IMG/VR virus record: IMGVR_UViG_3300025645_000207
Span: 1 to 35,581 of that record
Reading direction: 5' to 3' (one strand)
Length of the DNA stretch: 35,581 nucleotides
From: a virus
Position numbers and translations under genes: made by a program. The notes below the pieces were generated by a model. The model searched no databases. It was not told the DNA's origin and worked only from the letters and a program-made list of their open reading frames with translations. Positions 15,864 through 24,251 of the stretch are shown in pieces (within the stretch, counting starts at the first letter, position 1; every line of letters begins with the position of its first letter).

Positions 15864-16358
15864 ATGGATGAAATTTCTGTTCGAACTGCAGTGGAAGCCG
15901 ATTTCAATGGCGTAATGGATATTGCTATTGCGGCAACGCGGGAAAATGCAGTTGTGATTCCAGATACCGAAAAGCTGGCACAGGTTGTTTATGGGGCACT
16001 CCTCATAAAAACAGGGATCTGCGGTGTTATTGGACCAGTTGGAGGTAAGCTTGAGGGGGCGGTCCTTCTCAGCATGGGCGAGATGTGGTATAGCAAGGAA
16101 TTGATCCTTGAGGAAAAAGCGATATTCGTTGATCCAGAGTATCGATCTGCAAAAGGCGGAAGGGCGCGAAAGCTGGCTGAGTTCGCAAAAAAAACGGCGG
16201 AAGATCTAAAAATCCCATTAGCGATTGGGGTACTTTCGACGCAGCGAACAGAAGCAAAAATGCGTTTATATAAGCGTGTATTTGGTCAGCCGGCTGGTGT
16301 ATACTTCCTTTACGGCGCAAAGACTGGCCTCTCTGAAGGCGAAGAAGGGGAATCCTGA
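15864..16358 (+). CDS. GNAT-family acetyltransferase-like protein
   Basis: A 164-residue protein with the GNAT pattern: an N-terminal strand-helix (ISVRTAVEADFNGVMDIA), a central strand pair ending EKAIFVDPEYRSAKGGRARKL, where RSAKGGRAR stands at the acyl-CoA pyrophosphate loop (R/Q-x-x-G-x-G/A), then a helix and PLAIGVLSTQ, and YKRVFGQPAGVYFLYG near the end. It overlaps the large ejection protein gene by one base. The substrate is unknown; virion-protein acetylation or modification of a host target are both possible. Confidence 0.65.
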   Translation: MDEISVRTAVEADFNGVMDIAIAATRENAVVIPDTEKLAQVVYGALLIKTGICGVIGPVGGKLEGAVLLSMGEMWYSKELILEEKAIFVDPEYRSAKGGRARKLAEFAKKTAEDLKIPLAIGVLSTQRTEAKMRLYKRVFGQPAGVYFLYGAKTGLSEGEEGES

Positions 16359-19300
16359 TGGGCGGCAAGAGTTCAACAACCACGCAGAGCGTACAAATCC
16401 CAAAAGAGGTGCTGGATCGATACAATTCGATCAACGCCCGGGCTGAGAGTGTGGCACAGACCCCATTTCAGCAATTCGGCACGCAGGGAAGCGATTTCGT
16501 CGCTCAGTTGAACAATCAGCAGCAGGCAGGCATTCAGAATATAAACAGCGCTGCCGGATCTGCGCAGCCATACTTTCAGGGTGCTACTGCAGCAACTCTC
16601 GGCGGAATGAATCAGGCAAATGCTGGAGATCTGAACGTCCAAAAATACATGAACCCATTTCAGCAGCAGGTGGTCGACGCTACCATGGCTCAAATGGGCC
16701 AAGCTAACCAGCAGGCGCAATCTGGCGCTCTTGGTACGGCTGCCTCCTCGGGTGCCTTTGGCGGGGATCGTGCAGGCATCGCTGCGGCAAATCTTGCAAA
16801 TCAGCAAGGACTTGCGATGGGTTCAACTCTTGCCGGCCTGAATGCGCAAAACTACAGCCAAGCCCTCGGCGCGGCACAGCAGCAGCAGGGCGTAAACCTG
16901 AGCGCAGATCAAGCAAACTTGGCGCGCCTTATGTCTGGCGGACAGCAGCTAGGCACTCTTGGTGCTGGGGCTCAGGCGGCCGGATTGCAGGGGGCGGAGG
17001 CTCAAATTAACGCCGGCACGCTCGGGCAGCAGACGGAGCAAGCTGGGATCAGCGCGCTGCAGAACCAGTTCCAGCAGCAGCAAGCATATCCATTTCAAGT
17101 TGCCCAATTCCTTGCCAATATCGGCATGGGCACCGGTGCACTATCCGGATCTACCACTGAGACCACGCAGCCATCGTCGTTCTTTTCGGATCGCCGCTTG
17201 AAAGAAGACATTCAGCGCATCGGCAAATCTGATGACGGACTGCCAATCTACAAATTCAAATACAAGGGTGATGAAAATCACCAGACACACGTCGGCTTTA
17301 TGGCTGACGAAGTGGAGCAGGTCAAACCCGATGCTGTTGGGGTTCACCCATCTGGCTATAAGACCGTTGACTATGACCGCGCCACCAAGGCGGGCGGCGG
17401 TGGCGTGGCCGGCCCATATGGTGCAGCTGTAGGGTCGCAACCGGGCTCAATGGGCTATGTTCCAGATGCCTATCTGCCAGTCGGTCAGCTGATGACGGCC
17501 GATCCTGCTGCCCTTTCAAATTCTCAGCAATCTATGGCTGAACAGCTTGCAGCTGCAGCAAGCTTTGGCGAAAATTTGAACAACCTTTCCGATCAGTATG
17601 GAACAGTGAAGGAAAAACTTCAAGCTTGGCGCGAAAAACAGCATGCGCAAAAGCAGGCAGATAGCGGCAAGATTGGATATGCAAGTGGAGGATCTGCTGA
17701 GTATCTGCGCAACGCACCTGATGCGACTGGCTTAAAACCTGAAGGCCAAGGCGACTATATGTCCGGCATTTTGGCCAATCAGGGCGAAGATCAGGCGCAA
17801 CGCGATTTGATGAAGCCAAACTCCAACCCAAATCAACCACAAAGCACCGTCAGCAAAATCGGTGATGCTGCCGACACAGCCATGAAGATCGCATCCCTGT
17901 TTCTGTTCAATCAGGGCGGCGCGGTCGGCAATCGCCATGGGTATGCGACGGATGGCAGCGTGCCAATGCGCGAAGAGGATATCCGCCGCCGCCGTATGTT
18001 ATCTGGAGATATGCTCCCCACTGCCGGCGTGGCACCAACCCGCACATCCGCTATTCTGCAGGGACCAGATACGGGTTCTGATTTTGGTGGTGTGTCTGGC
18101 GTTCCACAGATCCCGTCGCCACCACCGTCGGGTGTGGCACCAGCTCGCCAGTCCGTTATCTTGCAGGGTCCGGCCGCTGGATCAAATTTTGGCAGTGCAT
18201 CCAATGTGCAGCAAATCCCATCTCCTCCGGCTGGATTGTCCGGTCCCCGCATTGCCGAAGATACAACTGCTGCCCCTAGCCAGTCCGGTGTTTTAGCACC
18301 AGTTTTGCCTGCGGCTCATACCGCTCCGAAGACCCCTCTTGGCTTAGGAAGTGCTGCAGTAAACACAGGTGAAGTTTCGAAGGATGGATACAACCCAGTT
18401 GTGCCGTATAAAACGCAACTTGAATTTGTGTCCCATGAGCTTCAAAAGCCCGAATATAGCAAATACTTGCGGCAGGATTATGCGTCCCCCGCTGAAGCTG
18501 CTATTGCCTTTGACAGCGTGTACGAACGATCCGGAGGCGCAGGCAATGATAGAGCGGTGGCATATGCAAATGATGTGTATTCTGCAGCACAATCTGGGGA
18601 TACCTCCAAGTTGCCACCTAATGCTGCCGAGGCGTATAATCACTTCGTTTCTACGGGAATGGATCCCATCAAGGCCGCTGGGGCAACTGGCCGCCTAATG
18701 GTTGAAAGCTATCCACACATGGATCCAAATGCTCGAAACACTATAGGTGGTGGCAATGGGACATATGGCATCGCCCAGTGGCGCGGTCCGCGCATGGAGG
18801 AACTGGCTGGCTTCGCTGGAATTCCACTTGAGGCCATTACGTCATCCCCCGTTTCTACTCCTGAGGGGCGATATTATTCCACTGGGGTTGCCGGTGCATC
18901 GCAAACTTCCGAGCGTCAACAACCGCAATCCTCCATGTCATCCCCAGCAATCGGCGGCGTAAAGCCATACGAAGATCGCAATGCCCTCGGACAGATGATG
19001 TATGACAAAAACGGCAAGGTAGACAGAAACGCGCTTCTGTCCTTGCTGTCCGGCATCGGCACTATGGCATCATCCCCAAGCAGATACCTCGGGTCTGCAG
19101 TTCTTCAGGGCATCGGCGGCGCTGCGGGCGCTTACATGGGCCGTGAACAACAAGTGGCTGACATTGGAGCAAAGAACCTTGAGAATGCTCGGCAGGTTGC
19201 AATGGACACCATGCAGTGGAATGAGCTGAATGGCCAAAACCTGACCGTGGCCGAGTATGCCAAAATGGCTGGCCTAAACATGGACTTACCGCAGACAGCA

Positions 19301-20281
19301 ACGGCTCAAGACATCATTTCTGGTGCATATCAGCCTACGACTGACAGCAATCTGAACAAGGTCGACTTCAACGCCCTCCAAAACGGCGTCGTGAGTATCG
19401 ATGGAAAAGACGTTCGGATGCAAGATGATCCAAATTCCCTGCGTCGCTTCATTAACGACAATGGGTTTTTTGCTCCAGACACCCCTATTGGCCGTCAGGT
19501 TGCGATTGCTCAAAACCGCTTAAACGAGATTGAAGCCAGAGGTGGAATTACGTTTGATACGAATGGCAATGAGGTGACGTTGCCGGCCTATGTTACGGCA
19601 GCCAATACACAGGCGCAAAATGAAGCAAACCGCCAAGCTTCCATTTCGTTCCGCACAACTGCTACAGAACGCACGCCGCAGGTTGATCAGCAGCTTGCCG
19701 ATACAGACAAGCAGGTATTGCTCTTCACGCAACTTCCAGCTGGATCCTTGACCAATGAAAAGACGTCTGCCGCCGCTGTGCTTGACGCTCTCGGCATGCC
19801 GGCTCCAGACGGAATGCTTGCAGATAAGGCAATGGCTCAAGAGGCCATTAAGCTGGCTACATCTAAGATGCTGACCGAAATGAGCGGCCTTCCCGGCGGC
19901 GCACCGAAAGCAGAGCTTGACAGGCTGAGCCAGATTGCTGCCGATCCAAACTTGCAGCCTGAAGCTGTCAAGATGATCCTTGCCATGCAGAAAGCAGCAT
20001 TACTACAGGAACGCGATAAGTACGCCTTGCGAGATCAATGGAATGCTGAAAATCCAAATTCTTCTATGGATCAGCTTGCATATGAACAATGGTTTGCCAA
20101 AACTCACCCATTCGCTGCAAAGTACGACGAGGTGAAGAAGGACATGCCTATGTTTGCCGGTGAGCTTGGATCTGCTCAAAAGCCGCACAAGGTTATTGAT
20201 GACAGCCAGTTTGAGGCAAATGTCCCAATTGGGCAGTATTTTGTTGGCCCTGACGGCGTGACGCGGCAGAGAAGGAGCTAA
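16358..20281 (+). CDS. Large internal/ejection protein with S74-like and tail-lysozyme-like segments
   Basis: A 1307-residue protein. Residues 1-250 are Gln/Ala/Gly-rich (QSGALGTAASSGAFGGDRAG), typical of podovirus ejection proteins. At about 275-340 is a segment like the intramolecular chaperone of endosialidase/peptidase S74: FFSDRRLKEDIQRIG with S277 and K282 at the dyad positions, then THVGFMADEVEQVKPDAVGV and TVDYDRAT. Near 557-626 is a 35-residue tandem repeat. At about 754-825 a phage tail-lysozyme-like domain shows AAGATGRLMVESY (likely catalytic E783) and GTYGIAQWRGPRMEEL. The rest is helical and Ala-rich. It probably degrades peptidoglycan during DNA ejection. Confidence 0.7.
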   Translation: MGGKSSTTTQSVQIPKEVLDRYNSINARAESVAQTPFQQFGTQGSDFVAQLNNQQQAGIQNINSAAGSAQPYFQGATAATLGGMNQANAGDLNVQKYMNPFQQQVVDATMAQMGQANQQAQSGALGTAASSGAFGGDRAGIAAANLANQQGLAMGSTLAGLNAQNYSQALGAAQQQQGVNLSADQANLARLMSGGQQLGTLGAGAQAAGLQGAEAQINAGTLGQQTEQAGISALQNQFQQQQAYPFQVAQFLANIGMGTGALSGSTTETTQPSSFFSDRRLKEDIQRIGKSDDGLPIYKFKYKGDENHQTHVGFMADEVEQVKPDAVGVHPSGYKTVDYDRATKAGGGGVAGPYGAAVGSQPGSMGYVPDAYLPVGQLMTADPAALSNSQQSMAEQLAAAASFGENLNNLSDQYGTVKEKLQAWREKQHAQKQADSGKIGYASGGSAEYLRNAPDATGLKPEGQGDYMSGILANQGEDQAQRDLMKPNSNPNQPQSTVSKIGDAADTAMKIASLFLFNQGGAVGNRHGYATDGSVPMREEDIRRRRMLSGDMLPTAGVAPTRTSAILQGPDTGSDFGGVSGVPQIPSPPPSGVAPARQSVILQGPAAGSNFGSASNVQQIPSPPAGLSGPRIAEDTTAAPSQSGVLAPVLPAAHTAPKTPLGLGSAAVNTGEVSKDGYNPVVPYKTQLEFVSHELQKPEYSKYLRQDYASPAEAAIAFDSVYERSGGAGNDRAVAYANDVYSAAQSGDTSKLPPNAAEAYNHFVSTGMDPIKAAGATGRLMVESYPHMDPNARNTIGGGNGTYGIAQWRGPRMEELAGFAGIPLEAITSSPVSTPEGRYYSTGVAGASQTSERQQPQSSMSSPAIGGVKPYEDRNALGQMMYDKNGKVDRNALLSLLSGIGTMASSPSRYLGSAVLQGIGGAAGAYMGREQQVADIGAKNLENARQVAMDTMQWNELNGQNLTVAEYAKMAGLNMDLPQTATAQDIISGAYQPTTDSNLNKVDFNALQNGVVSIDGKDVRMQDDPNSLRRFINDNGFFAPDTPIGRQVAIAQNRLNEIEARGGITFDTNGNEVTLPAYVTAANTQAQNEANRQASISFRTTATERTPQVDQQLADTDKQVLLFTQLPAGSLTNEKTSAAAVLDALGMPAPDGMLADKAMAQEAIKLATSKMLTEMSGLPGGAPKAELDRLSQIAADPNLQPEAVKMILAMQKAALLQERDKYALRDQWNAENPNSSMDQLAYEQWFAKTHPFAAKYDEVKKDMPMFAGELGSAQKPHKVIDDSQFEANVPIGQYFVGPDGVTRQRRS
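18026..18235 (+). repeat. 105-bp tandem duplication in the ejection protein gene
   Basis: Two in-frame copies, 18026-18130 and 18131-18235, encode related 35-residue Pro/Gly-rich units: GVAPTRTSAILQGPDTGS and GVAPARQSVILQGPAAGS, each ending IPSPP. They probably form a flexible linker between the N-terminal part and the lysozyme-like domain. Confidence 0.75.
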
Positions 20282-20283
20282 TT

Positions 20284-22179
20284 ATGGGATGGCAAGATCA
20301 ACCAGCCGTAGACCAGCCTGTTGAAGCTGGCTCTTCTGCGCCTCAGATGCCGCAAACGTCACAGATGTCACGACAGCCTGTCGCGGAAGGGGCGTCAACC
20401 GAACGCAATCTAGGCTGGGGAGATACGGCCGCAGATGTTGGAAAGTCCCTTGCATCGGGGGCCCTTCGCGGGACGGCACAACTGGCCGATCTTCCGGGTG
20501 ATCTGACGCAGCTTGCCGGTGCCGGCCTAAAATATGCCACCGGGTATCAAATGCCAACATTTGACACCAGCTTTCGTGAAGGCATGAGTGGGATCACCGG
20601 CGGCTTCAGCGAACGTAATCCCGAAACTACGGCCGGTCGATATGCTGGGACGGTTGGAGAATTCATCCCCGGGGCGGTTGGAACCGCATTGACTGGCGGC
20701 GGATCCCTTGTCGGGAATGTCCTGCGCGGCGCTGTGGCTCCGGCCCTTGCAAGCGAAGGCCTCGGTCAGCTTGCATCTGAGAAGTATTCGGAAACTCCAT
20801 GGGTTGAGCCGGCCGCGCGACTTGCCGGAGCGATCTTGGGCGGCGCTGGCGCAAACAAAATTGAAAACTTTGCGCGCGGCGTCATTTCTCCCGGCGGAGG
20901 TGCGAGCGCTTCCCGTCTCGCCGCAGCAAAAGAGCTTCGGGATAAGGGCGTACCAATAACAGCTGGACAGGCAACTGGACGTGCCAATATAGCTGGGGCT
21001 GAAGCTGATACGGCGCTCGGTCAAGCCATCGCCGGCGCAGCGCCAGACAGCACGCAGGCAAAAGCATTTACCGGTGCGGTGATGAAGCACCTTGGCTCTG
21101 ACGAGGCTTTGGCCACTCCGGCCGCAATGACTATGGCGCGCGATGCTATCGTTAAAAAGATGAACGATGCTTTGAGTGGGGTTTCGGTCACCCCTGATGC
21201 GGCTTTGCGGAATAATGTCAATGCTGCGGCAAAGTATTATGGCGACGTGAAGTCCGTCGATGGCGTACGGATTATCAACAACGCAATCAACCGCTTGCGC
21301 AGTAAGGCCCCGCTAGATGGTGAGCAACTTGCATCATGGCGTTCAAGCCTAGGTGATCTTCTTGACCATAGTGATAAGGGTGTCCGGGGATCCGCCTATA
21401 TGCTTCGAGATGCAATCGATCAGGCGATTGATGGGACTATGAAAAATATGGGACAGCCTGAGCGCATGCAGGCATGGAAGCAGTCTCGTGACCAATATCG
21501 CAATTTCTTGGCAGCAAAAGATGCTTTGAAGGTCACAAAGGATATCGGCATCGAAGGCATCATTACGCCAAAGGATCTGATGGCGGCGCTGGCAAAGCAA
21601 GACAAGAACGGGATTGTCACTGGGTCGAGGGGAGACGTCGCGGATCTAGCTAGGGCTGGGATTAGCGTCATGAAGCCGCTTCCTGCATCGGGATCCCATG
21701 GGCTTGTTGATTCTGCAATCCGGCGCGTCGGACCCATAGCTGCTGCTGGCGGCGCAGGCCTTGGAGCTATGCAGCTTTCAAATATGGCTGGCCTAGGGCC
21801 ATTAGCCACGACAATCGGAACGGGCGCTGCAATGGCGAAACCGTTCTATGAGGCTGGAAAGGATATGGTTAAGGGATTTTCTATGAGCAAAATCCCCCAA
21901 AGATATCTGGAAAACCAACTGGTAAACTCCACAAGCGGAGCTTCCGGACTGGGTTCTGCTGCCCGCAGCGCCGCAATAGGTGCCCCAACCTATGGGGCTG
22001 ATCGCACGCAGCGCAAGTCTGGCGGCCGTGTAGGCGGCATGCACGACCGAATGGCAGACCAGTTGGTTGGAGCTGCCGAACGTGCTAAGAAGGGCATCAG
22101 CGCGGGCACAGAGCAATTGCTTGAGATGCCCGATGATCATATCGCACATGCGCTCGACGTAGCGAACAGGAGTATCTGA
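20284..22179 (+). CDS. Internal virion / DNA ejection protein
   Basis: A 631-residue protein preceded by AGGAG. It is Ala/Gly-rich and mostly helical, with several mildly hydrophobic stretches (PIAAAGGAGLGAMQLSNMAG, GAVGTALTGGGSLVG) and a middle helical region (RSKAPLDGEQLASWRSSLGD). The C-terminus is basic and polar (RKSGGRVGGMHDRMADQLVG). Position after the 1307-residue protein and this composition fit a second ejection protein of the P22 gp16/gp20 kind, which forms the trans-envelope conduit. A similar central pattern occurs in many podovirus proteins of unknown detail. Confidence 0.6.
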   Translation: MGWQDQPAVDQPVEAGSSAPQMPQTSQMSRQPVAEGASTERNLGWGDTAADVGKSLASGALRGTAQLADLPGDLTQLAGAGLKYATGYQMPTFDTSFREGMSGITGGFSERNPETTAGRYAGTVGEFIPGAVGTALTGGGSLVGNVLRGAVAPALASEGLGQLASEKYSETPWVEPAARLAGAILGGAGANKIENFARGVISPGGGASASRLAAAKELRDKGVPITAGQATGRANIAGAEADTALGQAIAGAAPDSTQAKAFTGAVMKHLGSDEALATPAAMTMARDAIVKKMNDALSGVSVTPDAALRNNVNAAAKYYGDVKSVDGVRIINNAINRLRSKAPLDGEQLASWRSSLGDLLDHSDKGVRGSAYMLRDAIDQAIDGTMKNMGQPERMQAWKQSRDQYRNFLAAKDALKVTKDIGIEGIITPKDLMAALAKQDKNGIVTGSRGDVADLARAGISVMKPLPASGSHGLVDSAIRRVGPIAAAGGAGLGAMQLSNMAGLGPLATTIGTGAAMAKPFYEAGKDMVKGFSMSKIPQRYLENQLVNSTSGASGLGSAARSAAIGAPTYGADRTQRKSGGRVGGMHDRMADQLVGAAERAKKGISAGTEQLLEMPDDHIAHALDVANRSI

Positions 22180-23021
22180 TGGCGACCACAAACAAAGGCC
22201 TAAACCAGCCGCTGTCGAATTCGACCAACTGGGAAGTCCCGCTGAACGCAAACTTCGGATATATCGATGCCGCGCTCGGATCCACGACGGAAAAAAGTGT
22301 CACCGGCATCAGCGCCCCTGTCGTTCTGACCGGCGCAGAATACCGAAGCCTAATCCTGCGATTTACCGGCACCCTGAGCGCGAACGTCGCCTATTACATC
22401 CCGGCCGGCGTTGGAGGCCAGTGGCAGGTGATCAACGCCACAACGGGCGCATATACCCTGACAATTGCAAGTGTCGGCGGCGGGTCTTCTGTGTCTGTCT
22501 CGCAGGGTGAAAATTTCACTGTATTTTCTGATGGTTCAGGTCTTTACACATCTCGGTCTTTAGCTCCAACAATCCCATCCGGCCTTATTTCCCTGTGGTC
22601 TGGATCTGTTGCGTCAATCCCGACTGGGTGGCTGCTGTGCGATGGTACCAGCGGCACACCAAACCTTCGGGATCGCTTTGTGGTTGGCGCTGGCGGTGCT
22701 TACGCTGTTGGTGCAACTGGGGGCGCAGATACTGTAGCGTTGGCAGAGGCAAATATGCCAGCACACGTACACTGGTTCGATGCAACTACTGGCGGCGCTG
22801 GCGCTCACACCCATGACTTAAAAGTCGGCGACGGTTATCAGGGAGGCGGAATCTATCTCGATCAAGGTGCGGAAAACGGTGGATATTACAGCAGCGGCTT
22901 CACAGCTGGAGTTGGAGATCATACCCACGCAATCAGCGGTACCACGTCATATGCCGGATCTGGCACTGCCCACGAAAACCGTCCGCCATACTATGCACTC
23001 GCCTACATCATGAAGTCGTGA
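22179..23021 (+). CDS. Tail collar-domain fibre (receptor-binding candidate)
   Basis: A 280-residue protein starting at an ATG that overlaps the previous TGA and has AGGAG upstream. Residues 1-30 (LNQPLSNSTNWEVPLNANFG) are a fibre anchor seen in many phages. Residues 132-175 (GLISLWSGS...IPTGWLLCDGTSGTPNLRD) match the tail collar/microcystin-dependent-protein domain. Three HxH motifs follow at 196-198, 210-212 and 248-250, the type that binds metal along fibre tips. The end ENRPPYYALAYIMK is standard for the family. It is the last gene of the late operon and converges with the minus-strand block, overlapping it by 14 bases. Confidence 0.8.
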   Translation: MATTNKGLNQPLSNSTNWEVPLNANFGYIDAALGSTTEKSVTGISAPVVLTGAEYRSLILRFTGTLSANVAYYIPAGVGGQWQVINATTGAYTLTIASVGGGSSVSVSQGENFTVFSDGSGLYTSRSLAPTIPSGLISLWSGSVASIPTGWLLCDGTSGTPNLRDRFVVGAGGAYAVGATGGADTVALAEANMPAHVHWFDATTGGAGAHTHDLKVGDGYQGGGIYLDQGAENGGYYSSGFTAGVGDHTHAISGTTSYAGSGTAHENRPPYYALAYIMKS

Positions 23022-23367
23022 TCTGCCTCAAATCCAAAACTAGCATCCCCTCCGCCCCGGAGGTGAGGGTGATGTCATGCAGGCCAAATGGAATAATCCC
23101 GGAGATCTCTCGGGGAATTGTAATCTTCACGGTATAGCTCGTTTTGCTTGTCTGGCGCACTGCATACTCTCCGGCCACGTCAAACTGAAAGGCGATCCGG
23201 CTGCCACCATCGTGATAGATTGAGACGCGCCCCATTGGGGCCATATCCTTGGGCATCATCATATAAGCGGCATCTGGGCGCTGAAGGCTTCGTGATATGC
23301 AAACACCGGTCCTGCGCGGGCGACTCGGCGCTACAAGGTTTGGGCGGGTGATCTTCTTCCACGGCAT
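23008..23367 (-). CDS. Conserved-looking hypothetical protein
   Basis: A 119-residue basic protein: MPWKKITRPNLVAPSRPRRT at the start, SLQRPDAAYMMMPKDMA in the middle, then RVSIYHDGGSRIAFQF and a final strand region KTSYTVKITIPREISG. It is the last gene of the minus-strand operon, and its end overlaps the end of the collar fibre gene. The product looks like a small alpha/beta protein. Function unknown. Position at the end of a recombination operon does not by itself imply a DNA role. Confidence 0.55.
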   Translation of the reverse strand: MPWKKITRPNLVAPSRPRRTGVCISRSLQRPDAAYMMMPKDMAPMGRVSIYHDGGSRIAFQFDVAGEYAVRQTSKTSYTVKITIPREISGIIPFGLHDITLTSGAEGMLVLDLRQITTS

Positions 23368-23381
23368 TCCTGCCTCCAGTC

Positions 23382-23636
23382 TCAGGCGTCGATTTTCACC
23401 TTGCCGATGTGCGCCACGTTCAAGAGGATGTCTCCGCGCGTATAATAGCCACCCTCGGGCCTCTTATAGAATTCCTCAACCACGATGAAGTCAACCTCCT
23501 GCACGAGCTCCTGCAGGCCCTGCAGCGTCTCTACGCCGGTCACCTGACCTATGATCTGGTGGGTAGGGTTTCCACTGCGCGACTGCATGTTCATCGTGAA
23601 GAAAAACTTTACCGATTCCGTTCGAAAATTCGCCAT
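23382..23636 (-). CDS. Small hypothetical protein
   Basis: An 84-residue protein starting MANFRTESVKFFFTMNMQSR and ending TRGDILLNVAHIGKVKIDA. It looks like a compact alpha/beta fold with alternating hydrophobic residues (QVTGVETLQGLQELVQEVDF). It overlaps the end of the preceding gene by 28 bases and is separated from the next by 14, which fits an operon. No family recognised. Confidence 0.5.
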   Translation of the reverse strand: MANFRTESVKFFFTMNMQSRSGNPTHQIIGQVTGVETLQGLQELVQEVDFIVVEEFYKRPEGGYYTRGDILLNVAHIGKVKIDA

Positions 23637-23851
23637 ACTTCTTTCTCTACATGCGGCCGGATCAAAGCCGGAATTTTGTTCAGGGCGGCGCGGCGCGCCT
23701 CTTTGTTTTTCATCTCTAAGATCTCTTTAGCACCCTGATAGATGTAAAGCGAGCAGGCTGACTGTATTGCGGGATCCTCATCTTCCATCCTCACCTTACC
23801 CATCAAAATCTGCTCGATCCTTTTGCTTGGTCGTGTCTTATCTGTCCACAT
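23609..23851 (-). CDS. Small charged hypothetical protein
   Basis: An 80-residue charged, helical protein (PSKRIEQILMGKVRMEDEDP, then AKEILEMKNKEARRAALNKI). The ribosome site is weak. The start lies within the end of the nuclease gene (14-base overlap) and the end overlaps the next gene by 28 bases, so it is probably expressed by coupling. It could be a small partner of the nuclease or helicase. No family recognised. Confidence 0.5.
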   Translation of the reverse strand: MWTDKTRPSKRIEQILMGKVRMEDEDPAIQSACSLYIYQGAKEILEMKNKEARRAALNKIPALIRPHVEKEVWRIFERNR

Positions 23852-24251
23852 GGTTTTTCAGCCAATCCTCAAACGCCTCCCATGCCGCATCAACGCCAAG
23901 GGCAATGCAGACATAGGCCCCCGCCGCCTGCGCCGCCGTCATATAGGCTATCTGCTCATCGCCCAGCTTGCTCTTGCTATGGTCTCGCCGTTTCAGCTCA
24001 CAGATAAACGGTGGGCAGGCGGGGATGATGATATCCGTCGCCCCTGTTGACATACCCTCGCTTTTTTCCTTAGCGGCCTGCAGCGGCGTGCGCTTTCCCT
24101 CATTCCTTGGGTGGCAAGCCAAGATCCCAAAGGTTTTCGGGTAGTGCCGTCTCAACCTCGAAAAGAACGTCACCTGTTCCAGCGTTTCCGCTGGGCAGTT
24201 TCCTCGGTACGCTAAGTTTCCCCAAATTGGGATGTCCTTCGGGAGCTTCAT
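23838..24251 (-). CDS. VRR-NUC-like (PD-(D/E)XK) nuclease
   Basis: I start at the ATG at 24251 because ACAGGA lies 6 bases before it; the frame is open up to 24299. The 137-residue product begins MKLPKDIPIWGNLAYRG, then EQVTFFSRLRRHYP and HPRNEGKR. The catalytic set is D73 in GATDIII, then E85-L-K87 in FICELKRRD and Q100 in DEQIAYM, the order of the VRR-NUC nucleases. Its first 152 bases overlap the helicase gene in another frame. VRR-NUC proteins often act with SF2 helicases on branched DNA, and this one lies directly downstream of one. Confidence 0.75.
   Translation of the reverse strand: MKLPKDIPIWGNLAYRGNCPAETLEQVTFFSRLRRHYPKTFGILACHPRNEGKRTPLQAAKEKSEGMSTGATDIIIPACPPFICELKRRDHSKSKLGDEQIAYMTAAQAAGAYVCIALGVDAAWEAFEDWLKNHVDR

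Noticed and set aside
23049-23063. CCTCCG-CCC-CGGAGG hairpin just after the collar fibre gene, as a terminator of the late operon.
   Set aside because: No T-run follows on the plus strand and it lies within the coding part of the convergent 23008 gene.
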